Below are positions 9,394 to 18,843 of a stretch of DNA of 64,000 nt, in pieces (the first letter of the stretch is position 1; each line of letters begins with the position of its first letter). The translations under genes and the position numbers were made by a program. The DNA lies in assembly GCF_000284035.1 (NCBI RefSeq), contig NC_016887.1:496001-560000 (forward strand). Direction: 5' to 3'. The notes beneath the pieces are model-generated. The model worked only from the letters and a program-made list of their open reading frames with translations. It had not been told where the DNA came from and made no database searches. Origin of the DNA: Nocardia cyriacigeorgica GUH-2. Lineage in GTDB: Bacteria; Actinomycetota; Actinomycetes; Mycobacteriales; Mycobacteriaceae.

Positions 9394-10575
9394 ATGAGTG
9401 CACAGTCGGCCCTGTCCGGCCGGGCGGCGATCGCCGGGATCGGCGCCACCGATTTCTCCAAGGATTCCGGGCGCAGTGAATTGCGGCTGGCCGCCGAGGC
9501 CGTCACCGCGGCCCTCGCCGACGCGGGCCTCACACCCGCCGACGTCGACGGCCTGACCACCTTCACCATGGACACCAACACCCAGGCCGCGGTCGCGCGG
9601 TCGGTGGGCATTCCGGAGCTGAAGTTCTTCAGCGACATCCGCTACGGCGGCGGCGCTGCGTGCGCGACGGTCCAGCACGCGGCCATGGCCGTGGCGACCG
9701 GCGTCGCCGATGTGGTGGTGGCGTACCGAGCGTTCAACGAGCGCTCGGAATCGCGGTTCGGCCAGTTCTCCACCGCGTTGGCGACCGCGCCGACTTCCTC
9801 GGGTGTGGACGCGGGCTGGTCGTATCCGCAGGGTCTGGGCACGCCCGCCGCGCAGGTCGCGATGGTCGCGCGCCGGTACATGCACGTATACGGCGCCACC
9901 AGTGCCGATTTCGGCCGCGTCGCCGTGGCCGACCGCAAGCATGCGGCGGTGAATCCGAACGCCTTCTTCTACGGCAAGCCGATCACCCTCGAAGATCATC
10001 AGAATTCGCGCTGGATCGCCGAGCCGCTGCATTTGCTGGATTGCTGCCAGGAGTCCGACGGCGGCGTCGCCATTGTGGTCACCAGCGTCGAGCGGGCCAA
10101 GGATCTGCCCAACCCGCCCGCCGTCATCACCGCCGCCGCCCAGGGCAGCGGCGCCGACCAATACGTGATGACCAGCTACTACCGCGACGCCATGACCGGC
10201 CTCCCGGAAATGGGCCTGGTCGGCGACCAGCTGTGGGCCCAGAGCGGCCTGCGCCCCGACGACATGCAAGCGGCCATCCTCTACGACCACTTCACCCCGT
10301 TCGTCCTGATGCAGCTGGAAGAACTCGGCTTCTGCCCCCGCGGCGAAGCCAAGAACTTCATCGCCGACGGCGCCATCGAACTCGGCGGCCGCCTCCCGCT
10401 CAACACCCACGGCGGCCAACTCGGCGAGGCCTACATCCACGGCATGAACGGCATCGCCGAAGCCGTCCGCCAAATCCGCGGCACCTCGGTCAACCAGGTA
10501 GAAGACCTCACCAACATCCTCGTCACCGCGGGCACCGGCGTCCCGACCTCCGGCCTCGTCCTCAGCGCGGCCTGA
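9394..10575 (+). CDS. ltp2: Steroid side-chain retro-aldolase Ltp2
   Basis: 393 aa thiolase-fold SCP-x-type protein matching Rv3540c. It should cleave the hydrated 17-hydroxy-pregnene-20-carboxyl-CoA to androst-4-ene-3,17-dione plus propionyl-CoA, in complex with the ChsH2 DUF35 domain. Two tyrosines lie exactly 50 residues apart, Tyr297 (ILYDHF) and Tyr347 (GEAYIHG), the same spacing as the two active-site tyrosines described for the Thermomonospora curvata enzyme (294/344). The canonical thiolase nucleophile Cys is not obvious, as expected. Last gene of the fadE34 operon. Confidence 0.93.
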   Translation: MSAQSALSGRAAIAGIGATDFSKDSGRSELRLAAEAVTAALADAGLTPADVDGLTTFTMDTNTQAAVARSVGIPELKFFSDIRYGGGAACATVQHAAMAVATGVADVVVAYRAFNERSESRFGQFSTALATAPTSSGVDAGWSYPQGLGTPAAQVAMVARRYMHVYGATSADFGRVAVADRKHAAVNPNAFFYGKPITLEDHQNSRWIAEPLHLLDCCQESDGGVAIVVTSVERAKDLPNPPAVITAAAQGSGADQYVMTSYYRDAMTGLPEMGLVGDQLWAQSGLRPDDMQAAILYDHFTPFVLMQLEELGFCPRGEAKNFIADGAIELGGRLPLNTHGGQLGEAYIHGMNGIAEAVRQIRGTSVNQVEDLTNILVTAGTGVPTSGLVLSAA

Positions 10576-10578
10576 ACG

Positions 10579-10637
10579 CCGAGAGCTACATGGCCGAGAG
10601 GTCCTCTCGACGTTTGCCTCGGCCATGTAGCTCTCGG
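10579..10637. terminator. Perfect 20-bp inverted repeat between convergent ltp2 and tetR
   Basis: Arms at 10579-10598 and 10618-10637 are perfect reverse complements (left arm begins CCGAGAGCTACATGG). The 19-nt loop contains a further small self-complementary GAGAGGTCCTCTC. It starts 4 bp after the ltp2 stop and contains the last codons and the stop of the convergent TetR gene, so it can act as a bidirectional terminator. There is no U-tract, as is common in actinobacteria. Confidence 0.75.
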
Positions 10638-11281
10638 TGCATCGCTGCTGGGTCGAGCGGCGTACAAAGCGCCCCGCCTAGGTAGTTTCGGAGCACGCCG
10701 GCCAGCTGGGCGGCGCTTTGCGGGGTGCCCGCGGGGAGGTCGGCGCGGGCACCGGCGAAGCGGTCGAAGGTGATGCCTTCGATGACGGCGATGAAGTCGG
10801 CGGCCGCGGTGTCCGGTTCGTCGGCGCCCAACTGCTCGAGCAGGGTCTTGGCGCGGGCGTGGGAGAAGAGGCTGCCGACCAGTCGAGCGTGCAGCTCGGG
10901 ATCGGCGCTCAGTTCGATGGTGAGGGCGTAGCGGACCACGAGGTGTGCGCGGCGGTGCGCCAGCATCCGGTCCAGCCAGGCGCCGATGCCGGCGGCCAGC
11001 TCATCGAGTATCTCCTGGCGTGGGCGGTGCGTCGGAGGAGGTTCGGTGAACGTCGTGGTGAAGTCGGCCCGGGTGACTTCGGTGATATGGGTGATCATCG
11101 CTTCCAGCAGGGCGCGTTTCGTGCGGAAGTAGTACGAGGTCGACCCGGGGGGCAGCGCCATCGCGCTATCGACAGCGCGGTGGGTGAGCGCGCGAATACC
11201 TTCGGCGGCAACGAGTTCGATGGCTGCATCGGCAATCAACAAGCGCCGGTCCGCTGTGCGATGTTCCGTGCGTGCCTGCAT
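10586..11281 (-). CDS. TetR/AcrR-family regulator, ligand unknown
   Basis: 231 aa. The N-terminal HTH is clear: LIADAAIELVAAEGIRALTHRAVDSAMALPPGSTSYYFRTKRALLEA. The C-terminal ligand domain gives no recognisable specificity. It is divergent from zapE, with a palindrome (11346-11361) in the shared promoter. The last ~17 codons lie inside the inverted repeat shared with ltp2, so the C-terminal tail (HRELHGRGKRREDLSAM) is dictated by the hairpin. ATG start with GGGAGCGGG upstream. Confidence 0.85.
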   Translation of the reverse strand: MQARTEHRTADRRLLIADAAIELVAAEGIRALTHRAVDSAMALPPGSTSYYFRTKRALLEAMITHITEVTRADFTTTFTEPPPTHRPRQEILDELAAGIGAWLDRMLAHRRAHLVVRYALTIELSADPELHARLVGSLFSHARAKTLLEQLGADEPDTAAADFIAVIEGITFDRFAGARADLPAGTPQSAAQLAGVLRNYLGGALCTPLDPAAMHRELHGRGKRREDLSAM

Positions 11282-11345
11282 CCCGCTCCCTCTCTGTCCC
11301 GGTCTGTGGCCGAGATAACCACGACGTGGCGGCGCATCGTCCGTA

Positions 11346-11361
11346 CTCTACAACTGTAGAG
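11346..11361. promoter_or_regulatory. Candidate TetR operator in the tetR-zapE promoter
   Basis: CTCTACAACTGTAGAG has 7-bp arms CTCTACA/TGTAGAG around AC. It is 65 bp from the tetR start and 19 bp from the zapE start, the usual place for the operator of a divergent, self-repressing TetR gene. Its pairing with this regulator is inferred from position. Confidence 0.55.
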
Positions 11362-11379
11362 GGAGAAACGGGAGGCGCG

Positions 11380-12447
11380 ATGGAAACCGAAGCGATCCGA
11401 CTCGACGAAGACCAGCAGCGCGCTGCGGCCCGCCTGGACGACCTACTCGACCGCCGCCACCGTCCGCTGAAACACCATCGCGGCATCTACCTGCACGGTC
11501 GTCCGGGCCGCGGCAAGACCATGGTGATGGACCGATTCTTCGCCTCCGTCGACCCGAAACATAAGCGCCGCTTCCACTTCCACACCTTCTTCACCAGCCT
11601 GCACGCCGAGACCCACGCCCACGGCTCCATCGACAAGGCCATCGACACCCTGCTCGGCAAGGCTCGCCTGGTGTGCTTCGACGAATTCCACGTCCACGAC
11701 ATCGGCGATGCCATGCTCATCACCCGCATGCTCGACGCCCTCTTCGCCCGCCACCTGACGCTCGTCGTCACCTCGAACTACGCCCCGGCCGAACTGCTCC
11801 CGAACCCGCTGTTCCACGACCTGTTCGTGCCCACCATCGACCGCATCGTCGCCGAACTCGACGTCGTCTCCCTCGACGGCCCGCTCGACTACCGCACCGT
11901 CGCCCACAGTCACGCGACGGGTTTCCGTGCCGGCCGCTACATCGTCGGCCCAGCGCCGGGCTTCGGCAGCGACGCTGAGTTCGGCGATGCTGCGCCCGGT
12001 TCTTCTCCGGGCACCGTATCCGCCGACGAGAACCCTGACGGGGGAGCAGCAGTCCACGGTTCGCCGGGCATTCCCGGCCCGCGAGTCGAGATAGCAGTGG
12101 GTGGCCGGACCGTGCGGGCGCTCGCCGTCGACGCCACGACCATCACTCTCGATTTCGCCGACCTCTGTGCAACTCCCACTTCCGCCGCCGACTACGTCGA
12201 CCTCGCCGAGCGCTTCCACACCTGGACCCTCTGCGGCGTCCCGAGGTTGCGCGACGTCCCTCCGGACTGGGCCATGCGGCTGGTCAACCTCGTCGACGTC
12301 CTCTACGACGCCGATCGAACCCTCACGGTCTACGCGCAAGCCCCGGTCTCCGAGCTCGTCGTCGGTGTACGGGCCGTCCCCGATATCGCAAGAGCCGCCA
12401 GCCGTCTTGGTGAGTTGTCACAAACCGATGCGGTGGCTGTCAGTTAG
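11380..12447 (+). CDS. zapE: AFG1/ZapE-family ATPase
   Basis: 355 aa P-loop ATPase: Walker A GRPGRGKT at residues 40-47, Walker B RLVCFDEFHVHDI, and the family stretch TRMLDALFARHLTLVVTSNYAPAELLPNPLFHDLFVPTI. ZapE/AFG1 proteins are linked to cell division (E. coli ZapE) or quality control of membrane proteins (AFG1). The ATG at 11380 follows GGGAGGCG. A segment around residues 200-235 (Gly/Ser/Pro/Asp-rich) looks like a disordered insertion before the C-terminal part. The divergent TetR gene probably regulates it. Confidence 0.88.
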   Translation: METEAIRLDEDQQRAAARLDDLLDRRHRPLKHHRGIYLHGRPGRGKTMVMDRFFASVDPKHKRRFHFHTFFTSLHAETHAHGSIDKAIDTLLGKARLVCFDEFHVHDIGDAMLITRMLDALFARHLTLVVTSNYAPAELLPNPLFHDLFVPTIDRIVAELDVVSLDGPLDYRTVAHSHATGFRAGRYIVGPAPGFGSDAEFGDAAPGSSPGTVSADENPDGGAAVHGSPGIPGPRVEIAVGGRTVRALAVDATTITLDFADLCATPTSAADYVDLAERFHTWTLCGVPRLRDVPPDWAMRLVNLVDVLYDADRTLTVYAQAPVSELVVGVRAVPDIARAASRLGELSQTDAVAVS

Positions 12448-12556
12448 CTGAGCCAACTCCGGGCGCCCCCGCCGCGACCTGGGACGAGGCAGTTAAAACG
12501 GACGTTCTCCGAAGTAATCGATTCCCTCCCGAGCGGACCGTTCGGCATGTAACTAT

Positions 12557-13552
12557 GTGGCTGTTTTGGGCAGTACACAACTATGGGGTAACGCAGTGGT
12601 CCGGTCGCGAGCGCCGATATCGCGCGTGATCGTGGTGATCACGCTGCTCGTCTGCGCCGTCGTCGCGTTGCGCGGCTATCTCCCCGGTGTCGCCGAATCC
12701 GAGGACGACGGCCCCTCGGCCATGTCCGCCATCGCCGTGGCGCTCATGCCGGTTCTGCTGACGGTCTCGGTGGTGATCCTGCTGGCCGGTGTCATCGCCA
12801 GCCAGCACCGTCTGCCGCTGGCCATGCCCGAACCCGATCCGGATACTGATCGCGAACCGTGGCGGCTGGGCCGGGCCGGGCTGATCGTGCTCGGCATCCT
12901 CACCGCGCTGGCCCTGTTGTTCGCCCTCGCCTCGGCCGTCTACTTCGTCGGCGTGCAACCCGACGCCGACACCTCCGTCGCACCCCAGACGGGAACCGCT
13001 ACCCCCAGCCCCACCGCGGACCGGACCCAGCCCAACGACCCGGCCGCAGGCTCCGAACCGGCCGAACTCGCGGGCACCGCGCTGGTGCTGGCCATCGTCG
13101 CCGCCGTCACCCTGGTCGTGGTGGCCATCGCGGGCCTGGTGGTCGTCGCGATCACCACCCGCCGCAAGCCCGCCCCGGAACCCGAACCGGAAGCTCCCGT
13201 GGTGCAGACGGCCGCCGATTCGCTGGCCCGCGCCGCCGAAATGGGCCTGGCCGCCATGGCCGCACCCGGTCAGGACCCACGCACCGCCATCATCGCCTGC
13301 TATGTCGCGATGGAGCGCGGCCTGTCGGCGGCCCGTTCGGCAGCGCCGCTGGCCTCCGACACCCCGATGGAGGTGCTCGCCCGCGCCTTCGAGCACGGCG
13401 CCCTGCACGACGCGTCGGCGCGCGAGCTGGTGGCGTTGTTCGAAGAGGCCCGGTTCAGCCCCCATTCCATGATGGAATGGCAACGCATGCGCGCCGAACA
13501 GTTGCTACGCATCGTGCTCGCCGACCTGCAAGGGGAGGTGGTGACCGCATGA
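12557..13552 (+). CDS. Membrane protein with C-terminal DUF4129 domain
   Basis: 331 aa. Transmembrane segments appear near residues 22-40, 57-80, 107-128 and 170-195, separated by an acidic/Pro-Thr loop. The cytoplasmic C-terminus (AAEMGLAAMAAPGQDPRTAIIACYVAMERGL ... ADTPMEVLARAF-like) is the DUF4129 helical domain often linked to MoxR/DUF58/transglutaminase systems. First gene of a five-gene operon with moxR and DUF58; the stop overlaps the next ATG. A GTG at 12596 is an alternative start. Confidence 0.75.
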   Translation: MAVLGSTQLWGNAVVRSRAPISRVIVVITLLVCAVVALRGYLPGVAESEDDGPSAMSAIAVALMPVLLTVSVVILLAGVIASQHRLPLAMPEPDPDTDREPWRLGRAGLIVLGILTALALLFALASAVYFVGVQPDADTSVAPQTGTATPSPTADRTQPNDPAAGSEPAELAGTALVLAIVAAVTLVVVAIAGLVVVAITTRRKPAPEPEPEAPVVQTAADSLARAAEMGLAAMAAPGQDPRTAIIACYVAMERGLSAARSAAPLASDTPMEVLARAFEHGALHDASARELVALFEEARFSPHSMMEWQRMRAEQLLRIVLADLQGEVVTA

Positions 13553-14046
13553 CACGCCTCGGCATGGTGGTGACGGCGGTGCTGGTCGTCGTCGTGATCG
13601 AGCTGGTCACTCTCGGCCGCGCCCGCGAGGCGACGCTGGCCGCCGCCGGTGTGCCGGTGGCGGTGGCGCTGGCCTGGCTGGTGTGGTCGCTGCTGGGCCG
13701 GTCCGGCCCGCGCGAGCCCGAGCTGCCCGATGAGATCGAGAACGGTCCCGCCGAAATGCTGCACCGCTGGCATGCCAGGGCGCAGATGCTCGCCGACCGC
13801 GCGGACGGCACCCGCGCGGATTGGGACCGCTACCTACGTCCCCTGTTGGCCAAGGAGTTCGAATTGTCGGCCGGAGTGCGGGTCGCCAAGAACCGCAGGG
13901 CGATCGAGGCCGCCGGTATCCACCAGTTCGGTCCCGAACTGTGGCGTTGGGTGGATCCGGCGAACTCGGAACTGCGTGACCAGGTCGGTCGCGCACCGGG
14001 TCGGGAGGCGTTGGACGAGATCCTGCGCCGACTACAGAGAATGTGA
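13549..14046 (+). CDS. Small membrane-anchored protein of the MoxR-DUF58 operon
   Basis: 165 aa. Two hydrophobic segments (residues about 4-20 and 33-48) are followed by a soluble helical part with HRWHARAQMLADRADGTRADWDRYLRPLLAKEF. Small proteins of this kind, with a two-helix anchor and an RPxLaxEF-type region, are typical between the DUF4129 gene and moxR in actinobacteria. The ATG overlaps the preceding stop (ATGA). No biochemical function is known to me. Confidence 0.75.
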   Translation: MTRLGMVVTAVLVVVVIELVTLGRAREATLAAAGVPVAVALAWLVWSLLGRSGPREPELPDEIENGPAEMLHRWHARAQMLADRADGTRADWDRYLRPLLAKEFELSAGVRVAKNRRAIEAAGIHQFGPELWRWVDPANSELRDQVGRAPGREALDEILRRLQRM

Positions 14047-14074
14047 AACGGGTTGAGCAAGTGCGGGTAGACAA

Positions 14075-15033
<959 letters not shown>

Positions 15034-15037
<4 letters not shown>

Positions 15038-16308
15038 GGCATCGCGACTCGAGCACCGCGCTCGAGGCCGAATTACAGTGGCGCCCCGCGCCATTGGTGT
15101 ACATGCTGGCCGGGTGCGCCGCCGTCGCGCTGGTGCTGGCGATCGCGGTGAACAGCTGGCAGCTGGTGGTGTTCGCGGCGCCGCTGCTCGGCGTGCTGGC
15201 GACGGCGCCGTGGCAGCAGTCGCGCACCCGCATCCAGGTCGACGGCGGCCCTACCCAGCGCTGCTTCGAGACCGAGGAAGTGGTGTTGACGGTCGCCGCG
15301 TTCGTCGAGGAGGGCCATGCGCTGCTGCGCTGCACCCCGGAGCCGACCACCGGCCTGGAGACCGTGATCGAGGAGGCCAGCGATTCCGGTGCCGCGCCGG
15401 CCGGGTTGCGGTTGGCGTTGTCGGCCAAGCGCTGGGGTCGGTATCCGGTGCGGGTGCGGGTGTCGGCGCTGAGCCCGGCCGGGCTGGCGGTGGCCACCGT
15501 GCGCCTGCCCGCCGGGCAGCTGTTCGTCTACCCGATCACCGATCCGCAGCGAATGCGGTTGCCGCGCACCGAACTTCCCGAACGCCTCGGCGTGCACCTG
15601 ACCCGCAAGCACGGCCCCGGCGTGGAGTACGCCGATATCCGCGCCTACGCACCGGGTGATCAGCTGCGCATCGTGAACTGGCCGGTCAGCGCGCGCCGCG
15701 GCCGCCTCTACGTCACCGAGCGGCTCACCAACCGTTCCGCCGACGTCGTCGTGCTGATCGACACCTCGTTGCAGGCACCCGGCCCCGCCACCGATTCCCT
15801 CGAGCTGTCGGTGCGCGGCGCGGCCCAGGTGGTCCAGTCGACGTTGCAGGCAGGCGACCGCACCGCCGTGGTCTGCCTCGGCCAGGACCCGCGCTGGCTG
15901 CGCCCCGATATCGGCCGCCGCCAGTTCTACCGCATCGTCGACACCGTCCTCGATGTCGGCGACGAGCACATCCCGACCACCGGCACCCTGGCCCCGCACG
16001 CCGCCGTGCCGCTGGGCGCCATCGTCATCGCGTTCTCCACGCTGCTCGACACCCAGTTCGCGCTCGCCCTCATCGACCTGCGCAAACGCGGCCATGTCGT
16101 GGTGGTGGTCGACGTCCTGCGCGGCACCCCGTTCGCCGAGGGCCTCGACCCGACGCTGGCCCGCATGTGGCAGCTCGAACGCGCCACCATGTACCGCGAT
16201 ATGGGCACCGTCGGCGTCGACATCGTGTCCTGGCCCGAGGACGCCCGTTTGGATCAGATCATGCGCCTGCTGCCCGAACACCGCCGAACCGTCCGGGTGC
16301 GCCGATGA
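15034..16308 (+). CDS. DUF58 domain protein, partner of MoxR
   Basis: 424 aa. Two N-terminal transmembrane helices (residues about 24-58) precede an Ig-like stretch, then the DUF58 signature RKHGPGVEYADIRAYAPGDQLRIVNWPVSARRGRLYVTE, and a C-terminal VWA-like part with VVVLIDTSLQAPG. DUF58 proteins partner MoxR ATPases. The start overlaps moxR and the stop overlaps the next membrane gene, so all three are coupled. Confidence 0.9.
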
Positions 16309-16748
16309 TTCGTTTCCTCGCCGTCCTGTCCGGCATCCTGCTCATCGGTTCGATCACCCTGATGATCCCGTGGGCAGGCCTGCCCGCCATCGCCCTGGTC
16401 GCCGCGGGCTGGTGGTTCCGCCCCGCCGCGGTCGCCGCCGTCCTGCTCGCGATCGGCGTGCTCGCCTGGGCCGACACCGGCATACTCGCCGCCGCCGCAA
16501 CAGGTTTGGTCGCCACGGCCTACCTGCTCAACACCGCCACCGTCACCGCCCCGGTCGGCGTCGTCCCCACCACGATCCCCTCGGTCACCGGCGCCGTGGC
16601 CTTCACCGTCCTAGCCGCCACCGCCGCCCTCCTACCCCTCCACCTCCCCTGGGCCCCCGCCCTCGCCCCCCTCCTGGTCATCCCGCTCTTCGCCCTCCTC
16701 ATCCACAACCTCGCCCCCCGCCGGGTGAGCTCGACGAAGGAGACATGA
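16305..16748 (+). CDS. Small polytopic membrane protein, end of MoxR operon
   Basis: 147 aa, almost entirely hydrophobic, with about five predicted membrane spans and few polar residues before a basic tail (HNLAPRRVSSTKET). Its ATG overlaps the DUF58 stop. The stop codon falls in the first palindromic repeat (16742-16783), so the last few codons come from the repeat's edge. No family recognised; by position it belongs to the MoxR/DUF58 envelope complex. Confidence 0.7.
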   Translation: MIRFLAVLSGILLIGSITLMIPWAGLPAIALVAAGWWFRPAAVAAVLLAIGVLAWADTGILAAAATGLVATAYLLNTATVTAPVGVVPTTIPSVTGAVAFTVLAATAALLPLHLPWAPALAPLLVIPLFALLIHNLAPRRVSSTKET

Positions 16749-16783
16749 GACCGGCCGAACCGGCGTGTCGCTAGTCTCATGTC
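16742..16783. repeat. Palindromic 42-nt repeat, copy A (left of vapBC)
   Basis: GACATGAGAC at the left end pairs with GTCTCATGTC at the right end. The inner part including the loop (CGGCGTGTCGC) is shared with copy B at 17526-17567; only about six positions differ over 42 nt. Because loop as well as stem is conserved, this looks like a repeat element and not just an unrelated terminator. It may also terminate the MoxR operon. Confidence 0.75.
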
Positions 16784-16817
16784 GCCCTCAGCGCTCTGCC
16801 CGGGACGCCGGAGGTAT

Positions 16818-16841
16818 CCTTACTTTGCCGTCGAAGTAAGG
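16818..16841. promoter_or_regulatory. Candidate VapBC autoregulatory operator
   Basis: CCTTACTT (16818-16825) and AAGTAAGG (16834-16841) form an 8-bp inverted repeat with an 8-nt spacer directly before vapB. The right arm overlaps the AAGGAG ribosome-binding site at 16838-16843, so bound VapB/VapBC would block transcription and perhaps translation. Assignment is by position and symmetry. Confidence 0.6.
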
Positions 16842-16848
16842 AGCGATC

Positions 16849-17100
16849 ATGGACGCGCTGGCGCGGTTGACGTCGAAGGGGCAGATCACGGTCCCGAAGG
16901 CCGTGCGCGACGCTCTCGAACTCCAGGCCGGCGATAACGTGCATTTCCGAGTGGAGGGGGAGGTCGTGGTGCTGGCCAAAACACCGGATCTATTGGATCT
17001 GGCGGGCAGTGTTCCGGTCCCGCCGCAGGTCAAGGGGCGGTCGTGGGAGGAGATTCGAGACGCTGCGTGGGCGCGGCAGTGGCAGGACCGGGAGTCGTGA
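16849..17100 (+). CDS. vapB: VapB-type antitoxin (AbrB/SpoVT fold)
   Basis: 83 aa. LARLTSKGQITVPKAVRDALELQAGDNVHFRVEGEVVVLAK is a textbook swapped-hairpin AbrB DNA-binding domain; the C-terminal part (SWEEIRDAAWARQWQDRES) should wrap the toxin. It neutralises the PIN toxin encoded immediately downstream, whose GTG overlaps the vapB stop by 4 bp. An inverted repeat over its ribosome-binding site is a likely autoregulatory operator. Confidence 0.9.
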   Translation: MDALARLTSKGQITVPKAVRDALELQAGDNVHFRVEGEVVVLAKTPDLLDLAGSVPVPPQVKGRSWEEIRDAAWARQWQDRES

Positions 17101-17495
17101 CCGTCTACCTCGACACCAATATCCTCATTCGCCACTTCACCCAGGACCCGCCGGAGATGGGTCGTCGCGCAACCGCGTTTCTGGCCGAATCGGAGACCCT
17201 CTTCCTGCCCGACCTGATCCTGGCGGAAACGGTGTACGTGTTGCAGAGCGTTTATCAGGTCCCAAGACCTCAGGTGGCCGCGCTGTCCCGGGCTCTCATC
17301 GGCTCTCGCAATATCGCCACCGACGACCTGGCCCTGCTGATTCGCGCCGTCGACGTCTACGAACACCATCGCCTCTCCTTCGCCGACGCCTACCTCGTCG
17401 CGCTGGCCGAGTCCGATCCGGGATCGGCGGTCGCCTCGTTCGACAAGGGGATCGGCAAGGTGGGCACTGCCCGGCGGATCGAGCCGGTGCCGTGA
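17097..17495 (+). CDS. vapC: VapC-type PIN-domain ribonuclease toxin
   Basis: 132 aa PIN domain. The acidic metal ligands are in place: Asp6 (YLDTN), Glu44 (LAETVYVL), Asp97 (SFADAYL) and Asp116 (SFDKGI). VapC toxins cleave structured RNAs such as tRNA or rRNA. The GTG at 17097 overlaps the vapB stop and gives the canonical N-terminus; an upstream GTG at 17043 would add non-homologous residues. The module sits between two copies of a palindromic repeat. Confidence 0.9.
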   Translation: MTVYLDTNILIRHFTQDPPEMGRRATAFLAESETLFLPDLILAETVYVLQSVYQVPRPQVAALSRALIGSRNIATDDLALLIRAVDVYEHHRLSFADAYLVALAESDPGSAVASFDKGIGKVGTARRIEPVP

Positions 17496-17516
17496 GACGG
17501 CCTCGCACGCAAGCCT

Positions 17517-17576
17517 GACGAGGGGGACATGAGACCGGCTGACTCGGCGTGTCGCCGGTCTCATGTCCCCCTCGTC
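17517..17576. repeat. Palindromic repeat, copy B (right of vapBC), perfect 23-bp stem
   Basis: Arms 17517-17539 and 17554-17576 are perfect reverse complements (left arm GACGAGGGGGACATGAGACC...), with a 14-nt loop. The core 17526-17567 matches copy A at 16742-16783, loop included. It lies 21 bp after vapC and can also serve as a strong bidirectional terminator. Confidence 0.8.
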
Positions 17577-17655
17577 GCCCAGGGCCTTGGCGTTTGGGTC
17601 GAGGGGGTTGGCGTTTTGGTCGCGTCGGGGCGGAGGGCCGGGCGTTGCAGGGGGT

Positions 17656-18840
17656 ATGACAACGACTCTCACCGTGGCTGCCTCGGCGCCGGATACGGCG
17701 CGGCGGGTGTGGCCGGCTTTGTTCACCATGTTCCTCGGCAGCTTCACTCTCGTGACCGCGGAGTTCCTGCCGCCGGGCGTTTTGACCGCCCTCGCGAATG
17801 ATCTGCATGTCCGCGAAGGCGTGGTCGGGCTGTCGGTGAGCGCGACCGCTCTGACCGCGCTACTGGCCGGGCTCGGGCTGAGTTCGCTGTTCCCCCGCAC
17901 CGATCGCCGCACCCTGCTGATGGTGCTCACCATCGCCGCGGCGGTCTCCAATCTGGTGGTGGCCCTGGCCCCGAACATCGTCGTGCTGCTGATCGCCCGG
18001 CTGCTGCTCGGTGTGGCGGTGGGCGGTTACTGGTCGATGGCGCTGGTGATCGCCACGCAGCTGGTGGCCGCCGAGCGGCTCGGCAAGGCCATGATGATCG
18101 TCAACGGCGGCACCACCGTCGCCACCGTCGCCGGTGTTCCGCTCGGCGTTCTGTTGAGCACGGTCGCCGGCTGGCGGGTGGTGTTCGTGGTCGCCGCCCT
18201 GCTGACGGTCGCCGCGGCGATCGCGGTTCAGGTGGCCTTGCCGCCGATCGCGCCGACGCCCGGTGTGGGCTGGTCGGCCATGGGCAGCGCGCTGCGTACC
18301 CCGGGTGTGGCGCTCGGGCTGGCCGGCGTCATCGCCGTCATCGGCGGACATTTCGCCGGCTACACCTACATCCGCCCGGCCCTGTCCGAGCTGCTCGGCG
18401 CCAGCACCGCCGCGATCCCGGTGCTGCTGGCGCTGTTCGGCATCGGCGGCCTGATCGGCAATATCGTGCTCGGCTCACTCGCCGACCGACGGCTGAACGT
18501 GCTGCTGGTCGCGGTCCCGGTGGCCATCGGAGTCTCCCTGCTCGCCATCATCGGCTCCACGGCCGTCGCCGCGCTGGCCTACGTCGCAGTGGTGATCTGG
18601 GGCGGTGCCTTCGGCGGCATCCTCAACGTGGTGCAGGTGTGGGTCTCGCGGGTGCTGCCGGATCGCGTCGAGGCCGGAAGTGGGCTGCTGGTCGGCGGTT
18701 TCCAGCTCGCGATCATCCTCGGTTCAGCGGTCGGCGGCCGCGGCGTGGACGGCATCGGCCTGGCCGCGACCTACGGGGTAGCCGCCGCCGCGGCCATCCT
18801 CGGCGCGATCACCCTGCGGCTGTCGCTCACCGCGCGCTGA
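17656..18840 (+). CDS. MFS transporter (DHA1, AraJ/PbuE-like efflux)
   Basis: 394 aa with twelve hydrophobic segments and MFS motifs such as LARLLLGVAVGGYWSMA and the inter-domain pattern GLIGNIVLGSLADRR. Similarity in style is to drug/purine/arabinose efflux proteins of the AraJ/YdhP/PbuE group; the substrate is not evident. The ATG at 17656 follows AGGGGGT and matches the family N-terminus. The AraC-type regulator gene converges on it with only 3 bp between the stop codons and may control it. Confidence 0.85.
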   Translation: MTTTLTVAASAPDTARRVWPALFTMFLGSFTLVTAEFLPPGVLTALANDLHVREGVVGLSVSATALTALLAGLGLSSLFPRTDRRTLLMVLTIAAAVSNLVVALAPNIVVLLIARLLLGVAVGGYWSMALVIATQLVAAERLGKAMMIVNGGTTVATVAGVPLGVLLSTVAGWRVVFVVAALLTVAAAIAVQVALPPIAPTPGVGWSAMGSALRTPGVALGLAGVIAVIGGHFAGYTYIRPALSELLGASTAAIPVLLALFGIGGLIGNIVLGSLADRRLNVLLVAVPVAIGVSLLAIIGSTAVAALAYVAVVIWGGAFGGILNVVQVWVSRVLPDRVEAGSGLLVGGFQLAIILGSAVGGRGVDGIGLAATYGVAAAAAILGAITLRLSLTAR

Positions 18841-18843
18841 CCG

